DNA of 64,000 bases from Glaciecola amylolytica (GCA_003856375.1 CP034120.1:3963501-4027500); one strand, 5' to 3'; positions 9,277 through 19,674 are shown, counted from the stretch's first letter. Translations and numbers: made by a program. Notes: generated by a model from the sequence alone, not told the origin.

Positions 9277-12200
9277 TTATTGTTTAACTACTCTTTGTAC
9301 GCTCTGTCCTAGCGAGTTTCTGAAATCGAATAAATAAACCCCGCGTTCGAAATTCTCCAATGAAACCGTTCCCTGGTTTTGGATCCGGTCTTTCAAGACT
9401 ACTTTTCCCTGCAGATCATAAACCGTCAATTCGGCATCTGAACCGGAGAAAGAGAGATGAACCTGATTGTTCGTCGGATTCGGGTAAACCTCAAAAAGTC
9501 CTTGCTTGTAATCTGATAATCCTGCTGTGGAAACCGAGCCGTTGTTGAAATAAATGGCTTCTGTTACTCCAAAGTATTCTCCCAATGACTTGTTCGGACA
9601 GAATATGCTCAATTGCAGCCAGTACACACCGTTTCCGTTATTCAACACATAAGTGGTCGTATCGAAGTTGGATCCGTTTGAATCTACGATATTCCAGATC
9701 ACGTTGACTGTATTTCCGTTCGCCCAGATCGAATCGATGTATGCTGTATCTATTCCGTTGTAGTAAATATCGCAGTTTGTCGCCGTCACACCCAATGAAT
9801 CGATTGCCAAAGAATCAATGAACGGATTGTTGAAAACGTAATTCGAATCAACCGAAATCACAATTTGTGTGGAAAGTGTATCTCCGCAATGATCGGTTAC
9901 CTTCAAATCATGTATTCCGGCACAAAGGTTCGTTATCAAACTGTATCCGCTTGAAGTGATGACTTGTGAACCATTATCCAAATCCAGTTCGAAATCTGCA
10001 TTTCCGGAAACCGTTACCGCCACTTCACCAACACACGAGTTTGCGTCTGAAGGCAGGGAGAAAGAGTTTTCGATTATTAGAGGAATTGATGGGATGATGG
10101 TTAGATTTAGAGTTACAATTGAATCACAGTTTGTAACAGTTTGCAACACAAAGGTTGGTGTAGTTGTTGAAGAAGTGTACGTATTTCCATCAATCCAAAT
10201 CAATGAATCACAAGCTGTTTGAATATCAACAACGGTTGCAGAATGGTTTATTGTTAAATCTAAAGTAATTATTGAGTCACAGCCTGCTGCATTCATAATG
10301 GTATCAGAATATTGACCCGAATTCGTATACGTTTGACCATTCATAAGCCATGTAAAAGAATCACAAGCAGTTTCTGAAATTTGTGAATTAGACGGATTTA
10401 AGATAGTAAGATCCAGATGTATTATTGAATCACAACCATTGGAGCCTTCTAGTATAAAAGTTGGAGTATTGGTAGAAGCTGTATAAGTAATTCCATTGAT
10501 CCATGTATATGAAGAACAACTGCTTTCCTCCTGTACATGATGAGTAGCGCAGGTAATGATCCGTGCAATACGGTTACGATTATTAACACCAATTCCGGAA
10601 AAACTTCCTCCACAAACTAATTTACCGTTGGATTGAAAATCACCCGTATTAACCATGCCTAAATAACCCGTTTGAAAATCAGTTTCCGGCAATCCTTCAG
10701 GACTTGTTCTTATTATCGACAAATTTTGCCAGATACCAAACTGATCCATATATTGAAATCTTCCCTGAAGAATTAATCGCCCATCAGCTTGAATCGAGAG
10801 GGCATTCAATCGTTGTTCACTGAAAAATGCAAAAACATCATTGAATTGTTGGTCTACATTTCCATAAAAATCCATCTTAAGAACTGCGCTACCATTGTAA
10901 TTGTACATCCCGTAAATGATTGTAGTATCGTTTTGAAAAGCAGCATGCTGCGGTTCAATTCCTAAAGAAGTCGATGTTCCGGGAAGTACATTTCCAAGAT
11001 TATCTAATAAAGCAACCTTATAAGCTGATGCTCCTTTAAATTGAGTGAAATTCCCATAAACTACTAATTGTCCAACATTATTAATATCCAGGTTATATAC
11101 TTCTAAATTAAATCCTGTTCCAACATTAAAACTACTGTTAATCGTACCACTCGGATTCAACTGCACAATGCGATTTCTCGGTGAGCCGTTCACTGTCGTA
11201 AAATCACCCACCAGATAGTAATCTCCATTAGGAAGTTCTTTAATACCATTGACCTTTCCGTTTACAGTCACCGTATAGGTATTATCAAAAGTACCATTCG
11301 GATTGAGTCTGCAAAGTTTGTTGGCATTATTCCCGTTATAACTGGTAAATTCTCCTCCAACGATCAGCTTGCCATCATTTTGAACATACAGTGCTTTTAC
11401 TTTTCCATTAAACCCCGATCCGCTGATAAATCCGGGATCATGCTCTCCGTTTGCAGTAAGTTTCTCAATATGATTCACCGGATATTGTTCAAAATAAGTG
11501 AAATCACCAATCGCTACTATTTTGTCATCGGGTAAAACTTTTAGTTTGGTAACAGAGTTGTTAAACCCTTCCACATTTGGGAAGTTGTCTACAATCTGAC
11601 CATTTGGACTCGTTTTGAAAAAAGATGCTCTCCCTCTATAGCCAAACTTCGCGAACTCGCCTGTTACAATCAGTGAATCTCCGGGTAAAACCTGAACACT
11701 GCGAACAATATCGTCAAGCATGTTTGTAGCGGCGAAAGTCATATCCATTGTTCCATTTGGGTTCAATCTGAAAAGATGTCCCACCGGTTGTCCGTTAAAA
11801 CTTGTGATATCTCCGGCAACGATGATTTTATCATCACTTTGAACGGCACATATTTCCGCTAATTGATAATAATCCCCATTTGGATTAAATGTTGCATCTA
11901 GTGTTCCGTCCGTATTAAATCGAAGAACAGGACGGTAATCTAAAGAGGGCATTTGGGTTCTTCCGGATACAAGATATTTACCTGTCGATTGAATGGCAAT
12001 TTTCCTAAAATCCGTATTGTTAAATAAATTGGACCCCGGAGATAGAAATGTTGGATCTATAGTTCCATTAGCGTCCAAACGAACAATTCCGGAGTAAGCT
12101 ATTCCGTTAAACTGAGTAAAACTCCCTGCAACAAGGAGTTTTCCATTACTTTCTTCCTTTACATCCCAAGCTACATTATTCGGTCCAGTCCCCATAGCAA

Positions 12201-12780
12201 ATGAGAGATCAGGTGACCCGTCCGTATTTAATCTAGCTATACAATTATATAAGTATCCATTTACGTTTGTAAATGAACCCGATACTATTAATTTACCGGA
12301 ACTCAAATATTCAACTCCAAAATAGGCGCCTGATGGAATGGTCTGTAAAAATGTTTGATCAATTGTTCCATCTGTATTTAATCGCATGATTTCACGACTA
12401 TTACTAGGTAAATCAACGCTGCCTAAAGGATATACTCCCCCAACAACAACAATCTTTCCATCAGACTGAATAGCCATGTCCAAAAATACGGTGGTTGTAA
12501 AAGCTTCGAAGCTTGATACAAAAGTAGGATCGATGTCTCCGTTTGGAAGCAATCTGGCAATGCAATTTCTATTTAATCCATCAACCGTAGTAAAATTTCC
12601 GGCAATAATTATCTTCCCATCCGGTTGAATAACACTTGAACGAATATCCCCATTAACACCTGATCCTAAAAAAGATCCATTAATCGATGGGGCGAAAGAA
12701 TCATCATTTCGCAAATTCTGCGAAAAACTTTTGGAAGCAAAAAAGATCAAAAGGATGGTGGAGATTAGAGTGGTTTTCAT
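9277..12780 (-). CDS. delta-60 repeat T9SS-exported protein
   Basis: A 1167-residue secreted protein with signal peptide MKTTLISTILLIFFASKSFS. Residues ~25-740 are delta-60 repeats, typified by IQPDGKIIIAGNFTTVDG followed by RLLPNGDIDPTF. Next come about three ~45-residue units of the ACDSFTWxxNGQTYTxSG ... GCDSIITLDLTI type, then a ~265-residue C-terminal block nearly identical to that of the neighbouring 1238-residue protein, ending in a type A T9SS sorting domain (FEVYPNPTNNQVHLSFSGSD ... QSVQRVVKQ). The gene heads a probable two-gene transcript with the 980-residue paralogue. The -7 box TACCTTTG lies at 12823-12830. The function of delta-60 proteins is not known. Confidence 0.88.
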   Translation of the reverse strand: MKTTLISTILLIFFASKSFSQNLRNDDSFAPSINGSFLGSGVNGDIRSSVIQPDGKIIIAGNFTTVDGLNRNCIARLLPNGDIDPTFVSSFEAFTTTVFLDMAIQSDGKIVVVGGVYPLGSVDLPSNSREIMRLNTDGTIDQTFLQTIPSGAYFGVEYLSSGKLIVSGSFTNVNGYLYNCIARLNTDGSPDLSFAMGTGPNNVAWDVKEESNGKLLVAGSFTQFNGIAYSGIVRLDANGTIDPTFLSPGSNLFNNTDFRKIAIQSTGKYLVSGRTQMPSLDYRPVLRFNTDGTLDATFNPNGDYYQLAEICAVQSDDKIIVAGDITSFNGQPVGHLFRLNPNGTMDMTFAATNMLDDIVRSVQVLPGDSLIVTGEFAKFGYRGRASFFKTSPNGQIVDNFPNVEGFNNSVTKLKVLPDDKIVAIGDFTYFEQYPVNHIEKLTANGEHDPGFISGSGFNGKVKALYVQNDGKLIVGGEFTSYNGNNANKLCRLNPNGTFDNTYTVTVNGKVNGIKELPNGDYYLVGDFTTVNGSPRNRIVQLNPSGTINSSFNVGTGFNLEVYNLDINNVGQLVVYGNFTQFKGASAYKVALLDNLGNVLPGTSTSLGIEPQHAAFQNDTTIIYGMYNYNGSAVLKMDFYGNVDQQFNDVFAFFSEQRLNALSIQADGRLILQGRFQYMDQFGIWQNLSIIRTSPEGLPETDFQTGYLGMVNTGDFQSNGKLVCGGSFSGIGVNNRNRIARIITCATHHVQEESSCSSYTWINGITYTASTNTPTFILEGSNGCDSIIHLDLTILNPSNSQISETACDSFTWLMNGQTYTNSGQYSDTIMNAAGCDSIITLDLTINHSATVVDIQTACDSLIWIDGNTYTSSTTTPTFVLQTVTNCDSIVTLNLTIIPSIPLIIENSFSLPSDANSCVGEVAVTVSGNADFELDLDNGSQVITSSGYSLITNLCAGIHDLKVTDHCGDTLSTQIVISVDSNYVFNNPFIDSLAIDSLGVTATNCDIYYNGIDTAYIDSIWANGNTVNVIWNIVDSNGSNFDTTTYVLNNGNGVYWLQLSIFCPNKSLGEYFGVTEAIYFNNGSVSTAGLSDYKQGLFEVYPNPTNNQVHLSFSGSDAELTVYDLQGKVVLKDRIQNQGTVSLENFERGVYLFDFRNSLGQSVQRVVKQ
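9280..10090 (-). repeat. Shared C-terminal repeat, copy 2
   Basis: About 800 bp covering the C-terminal block and sorting domain of the 1167-residue protein; highly similar at the DNA level to 12921-13740. The proximal ~216 bp are also shared with 6314-6529. Boundaries are approximate. Confidence 0.75.
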
Positions 12781-12822
12781 GAATTCATTTGTTATTTAGT
12801 TATGTTGATAGATTTCGGTTCT

Positions 12823-12830
12823 CAAAGGTA
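12823..12830 (-). promoter_or_regulatory. -7 promoter box of the delta-60 protein gene
   Basis: TACCTTTG on the minus strand, an exact TAnnTTTG match 43 nt upstream of the ATG at 12780. Confidence 0.5.
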
Positions 12831-12864
12831 GTTAAATTCCATTATATCAGGTATATCAGAAAGC

Positions 12865-12896
12865 AAAAATCCGCCCGGATTTCTCAAGACGGATTT
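12865..12896 (-). terminator. Rho-independent terminator
   Basis: On the minus strand AAATCCGTC pairs with GGCGGATTT (one G-T wobble) around a TTGAGAAATCCG loop, followed by a T-run. It ends the transcript of the 1238-residue protein. It is almost identical to the terminator at 16791-16821. Confidence 0.85.
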
Positions 12897-12917
12897 TCAT
12901 CTTCTACTATTAAATAC

Positions 12918-15900
12918 TTAATGTTTCACCACTCGCTGCACACTTTGTCCCTGCGAGTTTCTGAAATCAAAGAGATAAACCCCACGTTCAAAATTCTCCA
13001 GTGAAACCGTTCCCTGATTTTGGATTCGGTCTTTCAAAACTATTTTCCCTTGCAGATCATAAACCGTCAATTCAGCGTCCGAACCGGAGAAAGAGATATG
13101 AACCTGATTGTTCGTAGGATTCGGATATACTTCGAACAAGGTTTGCTTGTAATCCGATAACCCTACTGTGGAAACCGAACCATTGTTGAAATAAATGGCT
13201 TGCGTTACCGTGAAGTATTCTCCTATTGATTTATTCGGGCAGAACACACTCAATTGCAACCAATAAACACCGCTTCCGTTGTTCAATACATAAGTGGTTG
13301 TATCAAAATTGGAGCCGTTCGGATCAACGATATTCCAGATTACGTTGACTGTGTTTCCGTTCGCCCAGATCGAATCGATGTAAGCCGTGTCGATTGAGTT
13401 ATAGTAAATATCGCAGTTTGTCGCCGTCACACCCAAAGAATCGATTGCCAACGAATCAATGAACGGATTGTTAAAAACGTAATTGGAATCAACCGGAATC
13501 ACAATTTGTGTAGAAAGTGTATCACCGCAATGGTCTGTTACATGCAAATCATGTACTCCGGCACAAAGGTTCGTTACCAAACTGTATCCGCTTGAAGTGA
13601 TGACTTGTGAACCATTGTCGATATTTAACTCAAAATCTGCATTTCCCGAAAGATCGATTGCCACTTCACCCACACAAGTGTTTGCATCGGAAGGCATGGA
13701 AAAGGTGTTTTCAAGAATTAAAGGAAGAGATGGGATGATCGTCAGATCCAATGTGATGATGGAGTCACAACCAACTGCATTCAGAATGGTATCGATGTAT
13801 TGACCGGAAACAGTATACGTTTGACCGTTGATTGGCCAGAGATATGAATCACAACTGGTTTCACTGATTGTATTACTTGTATTCAGGATCGTTAAATTCA
13901 GAGTTATAACTGAATCACATCCAAATACGCTTTGAAGAGAATCTGAATAATATCCCGATAATTGGTAATCCAATCCGGTTTGATTCCAATGGTAAGATCC
14001 GCATTGAGTAACATCTGTCGTATCATTGTAAATCGGATAAATCGTTAGGTTCAATGTAATAATTGAATCACAGCCCACATGATTTGGAATGGTATCAATG
14101 ATTGTTTGAGATGAATAATAGGTTTGATTCGGGATGTCCCAATAATAGCTTTCACACACAGCAATATTTAAGGTCGTATCACTGCTGTAGTTTATAATCA
14201 AACTCAGCATAATTAATGAATCTGCACCATTCGCACTTGGCGTTGAATAATAAATAGAATCCTGACTTGCAAAATAGGTAACTCCATTGATCCAGGAAAA
14301 GGAATCACAGGCAGTGATTGTATCATGCACCATTGGCAAGGAATGGTACGAAAACCGCTCGATACAATTTGCACCAACACCATTAACGGAGCGGAAACGA
14401 CCGCCTATTGTAAAACTGGATGAATCTGTTTCTTCCAAACTATACACCTCTCCATTTAATTCTGAATCAAGAACGCGGTATTTAAAATTCTGATCAACTG
14501 TCCCGTCCGGATAAAGAAGTAATACCCCGTGAGATGTTAGGGTATCCAAACCAAATTTTCCGGCAATCATGATCTTTCCATTTGCAAGCATAACAGCATC
14601 TTGCACGTATTGATATTGCGTATAGTTCAACGGGTAATCAAATCCATTGAATACGGTCCCATCCTGGTTAAGTACGATGTATCCTCTTTGCGGAGAACTG
14701 TTCCAGGTAGTAAAATATCCTCCTACAAACAATCTGCCATCGTCAAATTCCTTCACTTTTGAGATTCTGTCATTTGCACCAACTCCTGAATTGAATGCTG
14801 CATCAACCGTACCGTCCGTATTAAGTCTTACTATTGTTCTTGATGGCCCGGAGTTAATGGTAAACGACGATCCGTAAAGTAGAATTTTTCCATTATCCAG
14901 AACGTCTATATTTAATGACGAATTACTCATTTGTGAGGTCGTGAAACCATTATCAATAGAACCGTCATTATTTAGTTTGGAAATAAACAGGTTATTGCCG
15001 TTTTGATAAAGAACAATATAACTACCACCCGGAAGCATTTTTATATCGTAAACAATTGCCAGTGAACTTGAGAAAGTTATTCCTGAATTGAAACCAGGGT
15101 CAATATTCCCCTGTTCATCGGTGCGGATAATCGGTTCAAATGGCAACGGAGTTCCTGTTCTTAGTTTCCCTCCGATAAGCACTTTAGTCGGTGATTCAAC
15201 AACAACATCACACACTCTTTCGAATGGTAAACTTCTGAAATTATCATGATAAACAGTTCCAACCGAATCAACTTTAGCAACATGTGACGGTACTAAAATC
15301 CCGTTGAACGACTCCATTGTACCAAAAACCATTTCATCTCCATTATCGAATTTCTGAGTACCATCTATCGCAATACCGCCACCCGTATTCCTGTTGAACG
15401 TGGTATCAATTTCCCCGGTCAGCATGATTCTTGCCAATCCGTGTATGGCATAATCACCAAATCCATAAAACAATCCTCCGAGCATGATACTCCCGTCAGG
15501 AAGTGATTTAATGACGCGTACTTCCTTATCGAATTGACTGACAAAAGCAGGATTCCATGTCCCGGTATGTGAAATACAAGCAAAATACGGGCTGTTATTT
15601 CCATTGTAAGAAGTAAATGATCCTCCTACATAAATATTGTTCGTATCTGCGCAGATTGTCTTTACTGTTCCCGAAAACCCACTGCCTGAAGAAAATGAAC
15701 TGTCCAAAGTACCATCCGGATTTAAAATACAGAACCCGGGACAAGAAATCCCGTCATAGCTGGTAAAACTTCCTCCGATCGCTATTTTACCATTCGGAAG
15801 TTCATGTATTGCTTCGACCATACCCAAAGGGCCCAATCCTGACTGAAAAGTAGTATCTAATGATCCATTGTTGTTTAAGCGAACGATATTCTTGTAAGGA

Positions 15901-16634
15901 AGATTATTCCAACTTGTAAATTGACCTGCAACTAATAATTTACCGTCTGACAGGATTTTAACCCGGTTGATGTAACTGGAGATAAAATTGCTTGTGATTC
16001 CGGACCCCACATTGAATGTGTTATCTTTTGATCCACCTGCAGTCAACCTTAAAATATGGTTTACAAATGTTCCCATATAGTTCGTGAATCTTCCGACAAT
16101 AATGGTTTTATCGTCTGATTGTAATTCCATATCCGTAACATCATCGTTTGTGCCGGAATTATTTCCTCCTGCAGCAAAAAACTGATCTACAAATCCATTG
16201 GTATTTAATCTTGCAAGGTTATGCCATTGGGATGATGAACCGGAGTAAAAATTAAAGCGCCCGCCAATGATTACTTTATTTGTGGATTGAACTCCAGATA
16301 GTAATAACCCGGTCCAGGAACCACTCGCAATTCCAAAATCCATTCTAAAGCTTGGGTCGATCGATAAATCCGGTTTCAATCGCACAACATGCGGCCGGTT
16401 ATGTCCATCATAAAATCCGAAACTTCCACTAACTGTTACTTTTCCATCCGGGTGAATATGGAAATCGCTCACACCACTGCTGGGTGAATTAGTATAACTG
16501 GAGCCATGGTTTTTGAAATAACCCACATCGTTGGGCATGAATGAATTATCAAGTGAGCCATAATTTGTTTGAGCTCCTAAAATATTCGAGATAAAAAGAA
16601 TGAAAAGTAAGTATCGGTATTTGATCATGTTCAA
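12918..16634 (-). CDS. delta-60 repeat T9SS-exported protein
   Basis: A 1238-residue secreted protein (signal peptide MNMIKYRYLLFILFISNILG). Residues ~25-780 are delta-60 repeats (IHPDGKVTVSGSFGFYDG, then VVRLKPDLSIDPSF and so on). Residues ~790-965 hold four to five CDSxxW ... GCDSIITLNLTI units. The last ~265 residues match the end of the neighbouring 1167-residue protein with only scattered changes, including the type A T9SS sorting domain (FEVYPNPTNNQVHISFSGSD ... QSVQRVVKH). It is a single-gene transcript: -7 box TATGTTTG at 16699-16706 and terminator at 12865-12896. It is a paralogue of the next two genes. Expected location is the cell surface or medium; function unknown. Confidence 0.88.
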   Translation of the reverse strand: MNMIKYRYLLFILFISNILGAQTNYGSLDNSFMPNDVGYFKNHGSSYTNSPSSGVSDFHIHPDGKVTVSGSFGFYDGHNRPHVVRLKPDLSIDPSFRMDFGIASGSWTGLLLSGVQSTNKVIIGGRFNFYSGSSSQWHNLARLNTNGFVDQFFAAGGNNSGTNDDVTDMELQSDDKTIIVGRFTNYMGTFVNHILRLTAGGSKDNTFNVGSGITSNFISSYINRVKILSDGKLLVAGQFTSWNNLPYKNIVRLNNNGSLDTTFQSGLGPLGMVEAIHELPNGKIAIGGSFTSYDGISCPGFCILNPDGTLDSSFSSGSGFSGTVKTICADTNNIYVGGSFTSYNGNNSPYFACISHTGTWNPAFVSQFDKEVRVIKSLPDGSIMLGGLFYGFGDYAIHGLARIMLTGEIDTTFNRNTGGGIAIDGTQKFDNGDEMVFGTMESFNGILVPSHVAKVDSVGTVYHDNFRSLPFERVCDVVVESPTKVLIGGKLRTGTPLPFEPIIRTDEQGNIDPGFNSGITFSSSLAIVYDIKMLPGGSYIVLYQNGNNLFISKLNNDGSIDNGFTTSQMSNSSLNIDVLDNGKILLYGSSFTINSGPSRTIVRLNTDGTVDAAFNSGVGANDRISKVKEFDDGRLFVGGYFTTWNSSPQRGYIVLNQDGTVFNGFDYPLNYTQYQYVQDAVMLANGKIMIAGKFGLDTLTSHGVLLLYPDGTVDQNFKYRVLDSELNGEVYSLEETDSSSFTIGGRFRSVNGVGANCIERFSYHSLPMVHDTITACDSFSWINGVTYFASQDSIYYSTPSANGADSLIMLSLIINYSSDTTLNIAVCESYYWDIPNQTYYSSQTIIDTIPNHVGCDSIITLNLTIYPIYNDTTDVTQCGSYHWNQTGLDYQLSGYYSDSLQSVFGCDSVITLNLTILNTSNTISETSCDSYLWPINGQTYTVSGQYIDTILNAVGCDSIITLDLTIIPSLPLILENTFSMPSDANTCVGEVAIDLSGNADFELNIDNGSQVITSSGYSLVTNLCAGVHDLHVTDHCGDTLSTQIVIPVDSNYVFNNPFIDSLAIDSLGVTATNCDIYYNSIDTAYIDSIWANGNTVNVIWNIVDPNGSNFDTTTYVLNNGSGVYWLQLSVFCPNKSIGEYFTVTQAIYFNNGSVSTVGLSDYKQTLFEVYPNPTNNQVHISFSGSDAELTVYDLQGKIVLKDRIQNQGTVSLENFERGVYLFDFRNSQGQSVQRVVKH
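12921..13740 (-). repeat. Shared C-terminal repeat, copy 3
   Basis: Counterpart of 9280-10090 in the 1238-residue protein gene. The two copies differ mostly at third codon positions and keep the same order of the SDANxCVGEVA, NNPFIDSLAIDSLG and YPNPTNNQV segments. Boundaries are approximate. Confidence 0.75.
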
Positions 16635-16698
16635 TTTAGGTTTGGATAAAATAGTTTAAGCCTCTTTTTAATTAACTAACGTTAAAGCTATTAAAGAA

Positions 16699-16706
16699 CA
16701 AACATA
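16699..16706 (-). promoter_or_regulatory. -7 promoter box of the 1238-residue protein gene
   Basis: TATGTTTG on the minus strand, an exact TAnnTTTG match 65 nt upstream of the ATG at 16634. No clear -33 TTG was found. Confidence 0.4.
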
Positions 16707-16790
16707 CAAAATAGAATTGTTACTTAGACGGTTGGATTTTCTTACTGCACAATTGAATCTCTCTACAGCATCATAATTCACAAGAAATAC

Positions 16791-16821
16791 AAAATCCGCC
16801 CTGATTTCTCAAGACGGATTT
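16791..16821 (-). terminator. Rho-independent terminator of gcvP
   Basis: On the minus strand AAATCCGTC/GGCGGATTT forms the stem (16792-16821) with loop TTGAGAAATCAG, then TTTTG. It lies 21 bp after the gcvP stop and differs from the terminator at 12865 at one loop base. Confidence 0.85.
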
Positions 16822-16842
16822 CACTATAAGGTTTACTGATTT

Positions 16843-19674
16843 TTAAGCTTCCACGTGCATGTAGCTCTCTACGCTCGGACAAGAACACACTAAGTTTCTG
16901 TCTCCGTATGCGTTGTCTACACGACGAACCGGAACCCAGTATTTCCACTCTTTCAAATAAGCAAGCGGGTAAGCTGCTTCTTGCGGAGAATACGGATAAT
17001 TCCATTCTTTGTTGATGATACAATCTGCTGTGTGCGGAGCGTTCTTCAACAAGTTATTTTCTCTGTCGGCCTGACCATTTTCGATTGCAGCAATCTCCGA
17101 ACGGATCTTGATCATTGCTTCGATGAAACGATCCAATTCTTCTTTGTCTTCCGATTCTGTCGGTTCAACCATCAAAGTTCCTGCAACCGGGAATGAAACC
17201 GTCGGTGCGTGGAAATTGAAGTCAATCAAACGCTTCGCCATATCAGCTACTTCTACGTCTGCTGTTTTCTTGAAATCACGACAATCCAGGATCATTTCGT
17301 GAGCAACAGTTCCGTTTTTACCGGTATACAATACGTCGTAATGACCTTTCAGTTTTGCTGCAATGTAGTTTGCATTCAAGATCGCTGCTTCCGTAGAGTT
17401 GCGCAATCCTTCAGCTCCCAACATTTTAATGTATCCGTAAGAGATCAATAAGATCAGGGCGCTTCCGTAAGGTGCTGCAGAAACTGCATGAATCGGAGTT
17501 GAACCTCCTGCTGCAATCACCGGGTTACCTGGCAAGAACGGCGCTAAATGTGCTGCCACTCCGATTGGTCCCATTCCTGGTCCACCACCTCCGTGAGGAA
17601 TTGCAAATGTTTTGTGTAAGTTCAAGTGACAAACGTCTGCACCGATATTCCCCGGATTTGTTAATCCGACCTGCGCATTCATGTTTGCACCATCCATATA
17701 TACTTGTCCACCGTTTTCGTGGATAATAGACGTGATTTCGCGAATTCCTTCTTCGTAAACTCCGTGAGTGGAAGGATACGTCACCATCAAACCAGCCAAT
17801 TCATTTCCGATCTGATTTGCTACCGTTCTTAATTCGTCGATATTGATGTTTCCATTTTCGTCACAACCGGTTACAACAACTTCCATTCCTGCCATCACTG
17901 CAGAAGCCGGGTTTGTTCCGTGTGCCGAAGAAGGAATGATCATTTTTGTACGTTGCTTGTCTCCTCTGCTTTCGTGATATGCTTTGATAACCATCAATCC
18001 TGCATATTCTCCCTGAGCTCCGGAGTTTGGCTGTAAAGACATTGCTGCAAATCCTGTCGACTCACACAAATCTTTTTCCAACTGGCGGAACATTGCATGA
18101 TAACCTGCTGCTTGCTCAACCGGAACAAAAGGGTGCATATTTGCAAACTGAGGATTCGTGATCGGAATCAACTCGGAAGCTGCATTTAATTTCATCGTAC
18201 AAGATCCCAAAGGAATCATGGAATGAACCAATGAAAGATCTTTGTTTTCCAAACGTTTCAAATAACGCATCATTTTTGATTCGGAATGATGTCTGTTGAA
18301 CGTTGGATGTGTAAATACTCCGTCTGTTCTTAATACAGCAGCGTTCAATGAACTATTTGCAGAAGCTGTATTCGCTCCGAAAATGCTCAGAATAGTTGCT
18401 ACATCTTCTTTTGTATGTGGTTCGCCGAAGCTGATTGTCAATTCATTTTCATTGATGATGCGGAAGTTCATTCCTTTCGCTTCAGCAGCAGCTTTGATTT
18501 TTGCCGTATCCACTCCTTTTACCCAAATTGTATCAAAGAATGAATCAGAACCTACTTGAATTCCGGCAGCTTTCAATCCTGCAGCAGTTGCAGAAGCCAA
18601 TCCGTTTACGTGCTCAGCAATTTCTTTCATTCCTACAGGCCCGTGGTAAACAGCATACATGGAAGCCATTACAGCCAACAAAGCCTGAGCAGTACAAATA
18701 TTGGAAGTTGCTTTATCGCGTTTGATATGTTGCTCGCGTGTTTGCAAAGCCATACGCAAAGCCATGTTGTCATCCGCATCTTTCGATACACCGATAATAC
18801 GACCTGGCATGGAACGTTTGTATTCGTCTTTCGCAGCGAAGAATGCTGCGTGAGGACCTCCGTAACCCATCGGAACTCCGAAACGTTGTGAAGAACCAAA
18901 TACCACATCAGCTCCAAGAGAACCTGGTGATTTCAATAACACCAAGGATAAAATATCAGCAGCAACAGCCGTTTTCAATCCGTTGTTGCGGTTAATAAAT
19001 CCGGCAATATCTGTAATGTTTCCATGAACATCCGGATACTGAACAATTGCTCCGAAATAAGTTCCGTCATTGGTGAAAGTCGTTTCGTCTCCTTCAACCA
19101 ATTCAATTCCAAGGTTCAATGCACGACCCAAAACAACATCTTTCGTTTGTGGGAATGCATTTTTGGAAATGAAAAATTTATTTACACCATCCTTCATCTC
19201 CTGGCGGGAACGTGAATTCCAAAACAAGATCATTGCTTCAGAAGCAGCAGTTCCTTCATCCAATAAAGAAGCGTTTGCAATTTCCATTCCTGACAATTCC
19301 AAAACCATTGTTTGGAAATTCAACAAAGCCTCCAGACGACCTTGAGAAATCTCAGCCTGATAAGGAGTATAAGCAGTATACCATCCCGGATTCTCCAAAA
19401 CATTGCGCAAAATCACGGAAGGAACAATCGTTTCATTGTATCCTAATCCGATGAATGATTTATACACTTTATTTTGAGCACCAAGTGCGGTAATGTGTTG
19501 CAAATATTCCTGCTCACTTAAAGCAGCATCGATCTTCAACTCTCCGGCTAAACGGATATGCGAAGGGATGGTTTTGTCTACTAATTCTTGAATTGATTTA
19601 ACACCAATTGCAGCTAACATCTCAGATTTCTCAGCTGCATCAGGTCCAATGTGACGGGATGAAAATGCACTCAT
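16843..19674 (-). CDS. gcvP: glycine dehydrogenase (decarboxylating), P protein
   Basis: A full-length 943-residue P protein of the glycine cleavage system. It decarboxylates glycine with pyridoxal phosphate and passes the aminomethyl group to the lipoyl H protein; the T protein and L protein complete the reaction, giving 5,10-methylene-THF. The N-terminal half starts with the family hallmark SSRHIGPDAAEKSEML. The C-terminal half has the PLP-lysine motif NLHKTFAIPHGGGGPG and upstream GANMNAQVGLTNPG. It is a single-chain (fused) P protein, as usual in Bacteroidota. The gene stands alone: promoter -7 box TATCTTTG at 19722-19729, terminator at 16791-16821; gcvT and gcvH are not in the window. 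It is cytoplasmic and connects to metF in one-carbon metabolism. Confidence 0.98.
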   Translation of the reverse strand: MSAFSSRHIGPDAAEKSEMLAAIGVKSIQELVDKTIPSHIRLAGELKIDAALSEQEYLQHITALGAQNKVYKSFIGLGYNETIVPSVILRNVLENPGWYTAYTPYQAEISQGRLEALLNFQTMVLELSGMEIANASLLDEGTAASEAMILFWNSRSRQEMKDGVNKFFISKNAFPQTKDVVLGRALNLGIELVEGDETTFTNDGTYFGAIVQYPDVHGNITDIAGFINRNNGLKTAVAADILSLVLLKSPGSLGADVVFGSSQRFGVPMGYGGPHAAFFAAKDEYKRSMPGRIIGVSKDADDNMALRMALQTREQHIKRDKATSNICTAQALLAVMASMYAVYHGPVGMKEIAEHVNGLASATAAGLKAAGIQVGSDSFFDTIWVKGVDTAKIKAAAEAKGMNFRIINENELTISFGEPHTKEDVATILSIFGANTASANSSLNAAVLRTDGVFTHPTFNRHHSESKMMRYLKRLENKDLSLVHSMIPLGSCTMKLNAASELIPITNPQFANMHPFVPVEQAAGYHAMFRQLEKDLCESTGFAAMSLQPNSGAQGEYAGLMVIKAYHESRGDKQRTKMIIPSSAHGTNPASAVMAGMEVVVTGCDENGNINIDELRTVANQIGNELAGLMVTYPSTHGVYEEGIREITSIIHENGGQVYMDGANMNAQVGLTNPGNIGADVCHLNLHKTFAIPHGGGGPGMGPIGVAAHLAPFLPGNPVIAAGGSTPIHAVSAAPYGSALILLISYGYIKMLGAEGLRNSTEAAILNANYIAAKLKGHYDVLYTGKNGTVAHEMILDCRDFKKTADVEVADMAKRLIDFNFHAPTVSFPVAGTLMVEPTESEDKEELDRFIEAMIKIRSEIAAIENGQADRENNLLKNAPHTADCIINKEWNYPYSPQEAAYPLAYLKEWKYWVPVRRVDNAYGDRNLVCSCPSVESYMHVEA

